DNA of 9,196 nt from Anaerolineae bacterium. Its GTDB lineage: Bacteria; Chloroflexota; Anaerolineae; 4572-78; NAK82. The translations under genes were made by a program, and so were the position numbers. The stretch covers positions 1 to 9,196 of the forward strand of contig JAUVRU010000046.1 in NCBI GenBank assembly GCA_030597485.1, read 5' to 3'. Positions 7,444 through 9,196 of this stretch are shown here, one piece after another; position 1 is the first letter of the stretch, and each line of letters opens with the position of its first letter. The notes under the pieces were generated by a model. It worked only from the letters and a program-made list of their open reading frames with translations. It ran no database searches and was not told the DNA's origin.

Positions 7444-7462
7444 CGCTGCTGGTGCATGAGTG

Positions 7463-8221
7463 ATGAAGACACAGGTGACCCTCAAGAAGCAAGCGGCGGA
7501 GCGGGCGGCAGGCTTCGTGCAAAACGGCATGGTGGTGGGTCTGGGCACCGGCTCGACTGTGGTCTACGCAACTGACAAGATCGGTGCGTTGCTGGCGTCA
7601 GGTGGGTTGCGGAATGTAGTAGGAGTTCCCACCTCTGAAGGGACCGCCAGGCATGCGCGTTCCCTGGACATTCCTTTGACTACCCTGGTCGAACATCCCG
7701 TGCTGGACCTGGTGATAGACGGGGCTGACGAGGTAGACCCGCATCTGGACCTCATCAAAGGGCTGGGGGGCGCTTTGCTGCGCGAGAAGATCGTGGGCAT
7801 CACTGCTCGCCGCTATGTGGTGGTGGTTGACGAGTCCAAACTGGTGGAACGTCTGGGCACGAAAGGGCCGCTGCCGGTGGAAGTGACCCAGTTTGCCTGG
7901 GAAGCCCATGCCAGGTGGCTGGCGACTCTGGGCTGCCGGGCCGAATTACGACGGGAAGCAGATGGATCTGCCTACGTCACCGACAACAGCAACTACATCA
8001 TTCACTGCACTTTTCCTGGTGGCATCATGGATGCAGCCAAACTAGCACGTACCCTGGGTCAGCGTCCCGGAGTGTTGGAGCACGGCCTGTTCCTGGACAT
8101 GGCTACTGACGTGGTAGTGGCCGGACGGGATGGTGTTCACATACTTACGCGGCCGGGGCTGGCAAACGACTCGGCCATCCATTCGGTCAGACGCAGACGG
8201 AATGCCGATGATGCCGATTGA
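7463..8221 (+). CDS. rpiA: ribose-5-phosphate isomerase A
   Basis: RpiA interconverts ribose-5-phosphate and ribulose-5-phosphate in the cytoplasm, feeding the pentose phosphate pathway and nucleotide synthesis. Motifs in order are GLGTGST, VPTSEGT, DGADEVD, LIKGLGGALLREK, ESKLVE, LPVEV and VLEHGLF. The acidic and lysine residues matching E. coli Asp81, Asp84, Lys94, Glu103 and Lys121 all sit at a constant offset, so the active site looks intact. The usual DNGN is DNSN here, a mild change. The protein is 252 residues, about 20-30 longer than typical. The extra part is a basic C-terminal tail (SVRRRRNADDAD) whose last codons contain a near-repeat of TGCCGAT. The start could equally be GTG at 7460, one codon earlier. 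The ribosome site is weak (GGTG at 7451-7454). No own promoter is seen, so it is probably read from the tkt promoter. Confidence 0.95.
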   Translation: MKTQVTLKKQAAERAAGFVQNGMVVGLGTGSTVVYATDKIGALLASGGLRNVVGVPTSEGTARHARSLDIPLTTLVEHPVLDLVIDGADEVDPHLDLIKGLGGALLREKIVGITARRYVVVVDESKLVERLGTKGPLPVEVTQFAWEAHARWLATLGCRAELRREADGSAYVTDNSNYIIHCTFPGGIMDAAKLARTLGQRPGVLEHGLFLDMATDVVVAGRDGVHILTRPGLANDSAIHSVRRRRNADDAD

Positions 8222-8461
8222 CCTCTGATTCTCGCAAATTCCTGGGGAGTACTCTGCGAGAATCCGTGTCCCATCCGCATATCCTGCGTTCCGTCTCCCT
8301 ATCGGCTGAACACCTACACAGAAAAAAGGGTGGTCAGATGTCAGCGTGCCGCTGTCAAATCCTGGCCGATAGCAGACGCTGCCAGGCTGGCCGTCTTTGT
8401 GCCTGCCGTCCGATGTGTCTGGCAAGGAGCAGGCGGGCCGGTTGGCAAAGACAGATGAGCT
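8222..8461 (+). other. 240-bp gap between rpiA and the phosphatase gene
   Basis: I see no convincing gene, tRNA or known riboswitch here. It starts with a strong hairpin just after rpiA. Further on, GTCTTT and GCC (8393-8398, 8401-8403) can pair with GGC and AAAGAC (8444-8452), and GCCTGC (8401-8406) can pair with GCAGGC (8429-8434) as an alternative. This would fold the region right before the phosphatase start. No promoter with acceptable spacing was found, so it is unclear whether the phosphatase has its own transcript. Confidence 0.4.
8227..8264 (+). repeat. hairpin just after rpiA
   Basis: GATTCTCGCA (8227-8236) and TGCGAGAATC (8255-8264) are perfect 10-bp arms around an 18-nt centre that itself contains the palindrome GAGTACTC (8247-8254). 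It begins five bases after the rpiA stop. There is no T run, so an intrinsic terminator is unlikely in the classical sense. It may be a 3' end stabiliser, a terminator without a U tract, or a protein-binding site. Confidence 0.6.
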
Positions 8462-9142
8462 ATGGATCTCTACATCATTCGCCACGCACAGTCCACCAAT
8501 AACGCATTGGCCGACCCACGGAATCGCTCGTGCGATCCACGCCTGACTGAACAGGGTCTGCGTCAGGCCGATCTCCTGGCCCGGCACCTGGCCGCCAATC
8601 TGCACCTGGACGGTGATGGGCCGACCACCCGGTTGTACTGCAGCCCTATGTGGCGCGGGCTACAGACTGCCCACGTCACGGGACGAGCGCTGGGCCTGGT
8701 GCCCGAAGTCTGGGTTGACATCCACGAGCAAGCCGGCATCTACCTGGACCACGGCGAGGCGGGTGGCCTGGTTGGCTATCCGGGCGCGACGCGTCACCAG
8801 ATACTGGCGGATTTCCCCAACGTGGTGCTGCCGGCCCAGATCACCGACGAGGGCTGGTGGCAGGGAGGATACGAGGACTGGCCTGCCTGCTACCGCCGTG
8901 CTGTGCGGGTGGCCGAGGCGCTGCGCGATCAAACCGGTCGCCAGGAGCGTATTCTGATGGTAACCCACGGTGGTTTCATCAATGCCTTGATGAACATACT
9001 GGTCGACCAGTCGCCCGATTCCCCAGTTGTATACCACCAGCGCAATACGGCTATCTCGCTGATTAGCTTCGAAGACAACGGTCGGCTGGACATCCATTAC
9101 CTGAACCGGGTGGATCACCTGCCTCCCGAGATGGTCTCGTGA
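8462..9142 (+). CDS. histidine phosphatase superfamily (phosphoglycerate-mutase-like) protein
   Basis: Members of this superfamily remove or move phosphate groups through a phosphohistidine. The 226-residue protein starts directly with the fold's first strand and catalytic motif RHAQS (Arg7, His8 the likely phosphate acceptor). Arg65 in SPMWRGLQTA, Glu89 in HEQAG (probable acid/base) and His169 in VTHGGF complete the expected active site, so an active enzyme is likely. There is no signal peptide, so it should be cytoplasmic. The ATG is fixed by the conserved N-terminus, although the ribosome site is poor. The substrate cannot be read from the sequence. Phosphoglycerate mutase, sugar bisphosphatase, alpha-ribazole phosphatase and broad-specificity phosphatase all remain possible. 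Its position after tkt and rpiA suggests a sugar phosphate, but the 240-bp gap weakens that argument. Confidence 0.9.
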   Translation: MDLYIIRHAQSTNNALADPRNRSCDPRLTEQGLRQADLLARHLAANLHLDGDGPTTRLYCSPMWRGLQTAHVTGRALGLVPEVWVDIHEQAGIYLDHGEAGGLVGYPGATRHQILADFPNVVLPAQITDEGWWQGGYEDWPACYRRAVRVAEALRDQTGRQERILMVTHGGFINALMNILVDQSPDSPVVYHQRNTAISLISFEDNGRLDIHYLNRVDHLPPEMVS

Positions 9143-9159
9143 GCCGCAAGCAAGCGGTC

Positions 9160-9176
9160 GGCAGGCACGACCTGCC
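9160..9176 (+). repeat. hairpin after the phosphatase gene
   Basis: GGCAGG (9160-9165) and CCTGCC (9171-9176) are perfect 6-bp arms with a CACGA loop, 17 bases after the stop codon. Only TT follows, so it is at best a weak terminator. It may be one copy of a dispersed palindrome, which the window is too short to show. Confidence 0.4.
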
Positions 9177-9196
9177 TTGCGTGTGAGCCGTACCGG

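Noticed and set aside
8280..8285. TATCCT as a -10 box for the phosphatase gene.
   Set aside because: No acceptable -35 box lies 16-18 bases upstream, and the site would leave a leader of about 170 bases.

Overview
This window is a GC-rich stretch of a bacterial chromosome carrying six housekeeping genes and no recognisable mobile element, CRISPR array, tRNA or rRNA. A member of the Chloroflexota (Anaerolineae/Caldilineae-like) is my best guess. That rests on general resemblance: a one-chain ADP-forming acyl-CoA synthetase, a short SecD separate from SecF, and short tandem repeats between genes. No search was possible, so treat the taxonomy as tentative.

Layout. Positions 1-284 hold no gene I can support, only a 19-bp tandem repeat and a weak terminator candidate for the leftward unit. 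Positions 285-2822 on the minus strand carry secD then secF, the membrane subunits that assist the Sec translocon. They are separated by a 171-bp gap that contains nine heptamer repeats. Positions 2823-3089 form a divergent promoter region. A near-consensus sigma-70-type promoter drives secD leftward, and a second (TTGACA, 17-nt spacer, TATCTT) drives an acyl-CoA synthetase rightward. Positions 3090-5114 encode that NDP-forming acyl-CoA synthetase with fused domains in the order beta (ATP-grasp) then alpha (CoA-binding). A convincing intrinsic terminator follows it, so the gene is probably monocistronic. Positions 5298-9142 hold a rightward group: an extended -10 promoter, transketolase (tkt), ribose-5-phosphate isomerase A (rpiA), and a histidine-phosphatase-superfamily protein.

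Function. tkt and rpiA are adjacent steps of the non-oxidative pentose phosphate pathway and are probably co-transcribed. The phosphatase, 240 bp downstream, could act on a sugar phosphate, but its substrate cannot be read from the sequence. The acyl-CoA synthetase would link acyl-CoA hydrolysis to ATP formation or the reverse. SecDF serves protein export.

I see no novel multi-gene system. The points most worth a second look are regulatory or structural: an 11-bp-arm inverted repeat at the predicted secD transcription start, an inverted repeat just upstream of the tkt promoter, the beta-alpha synthetase with a short N-terminus, and the heptamer-type repeats in at least two intergenic gaps.
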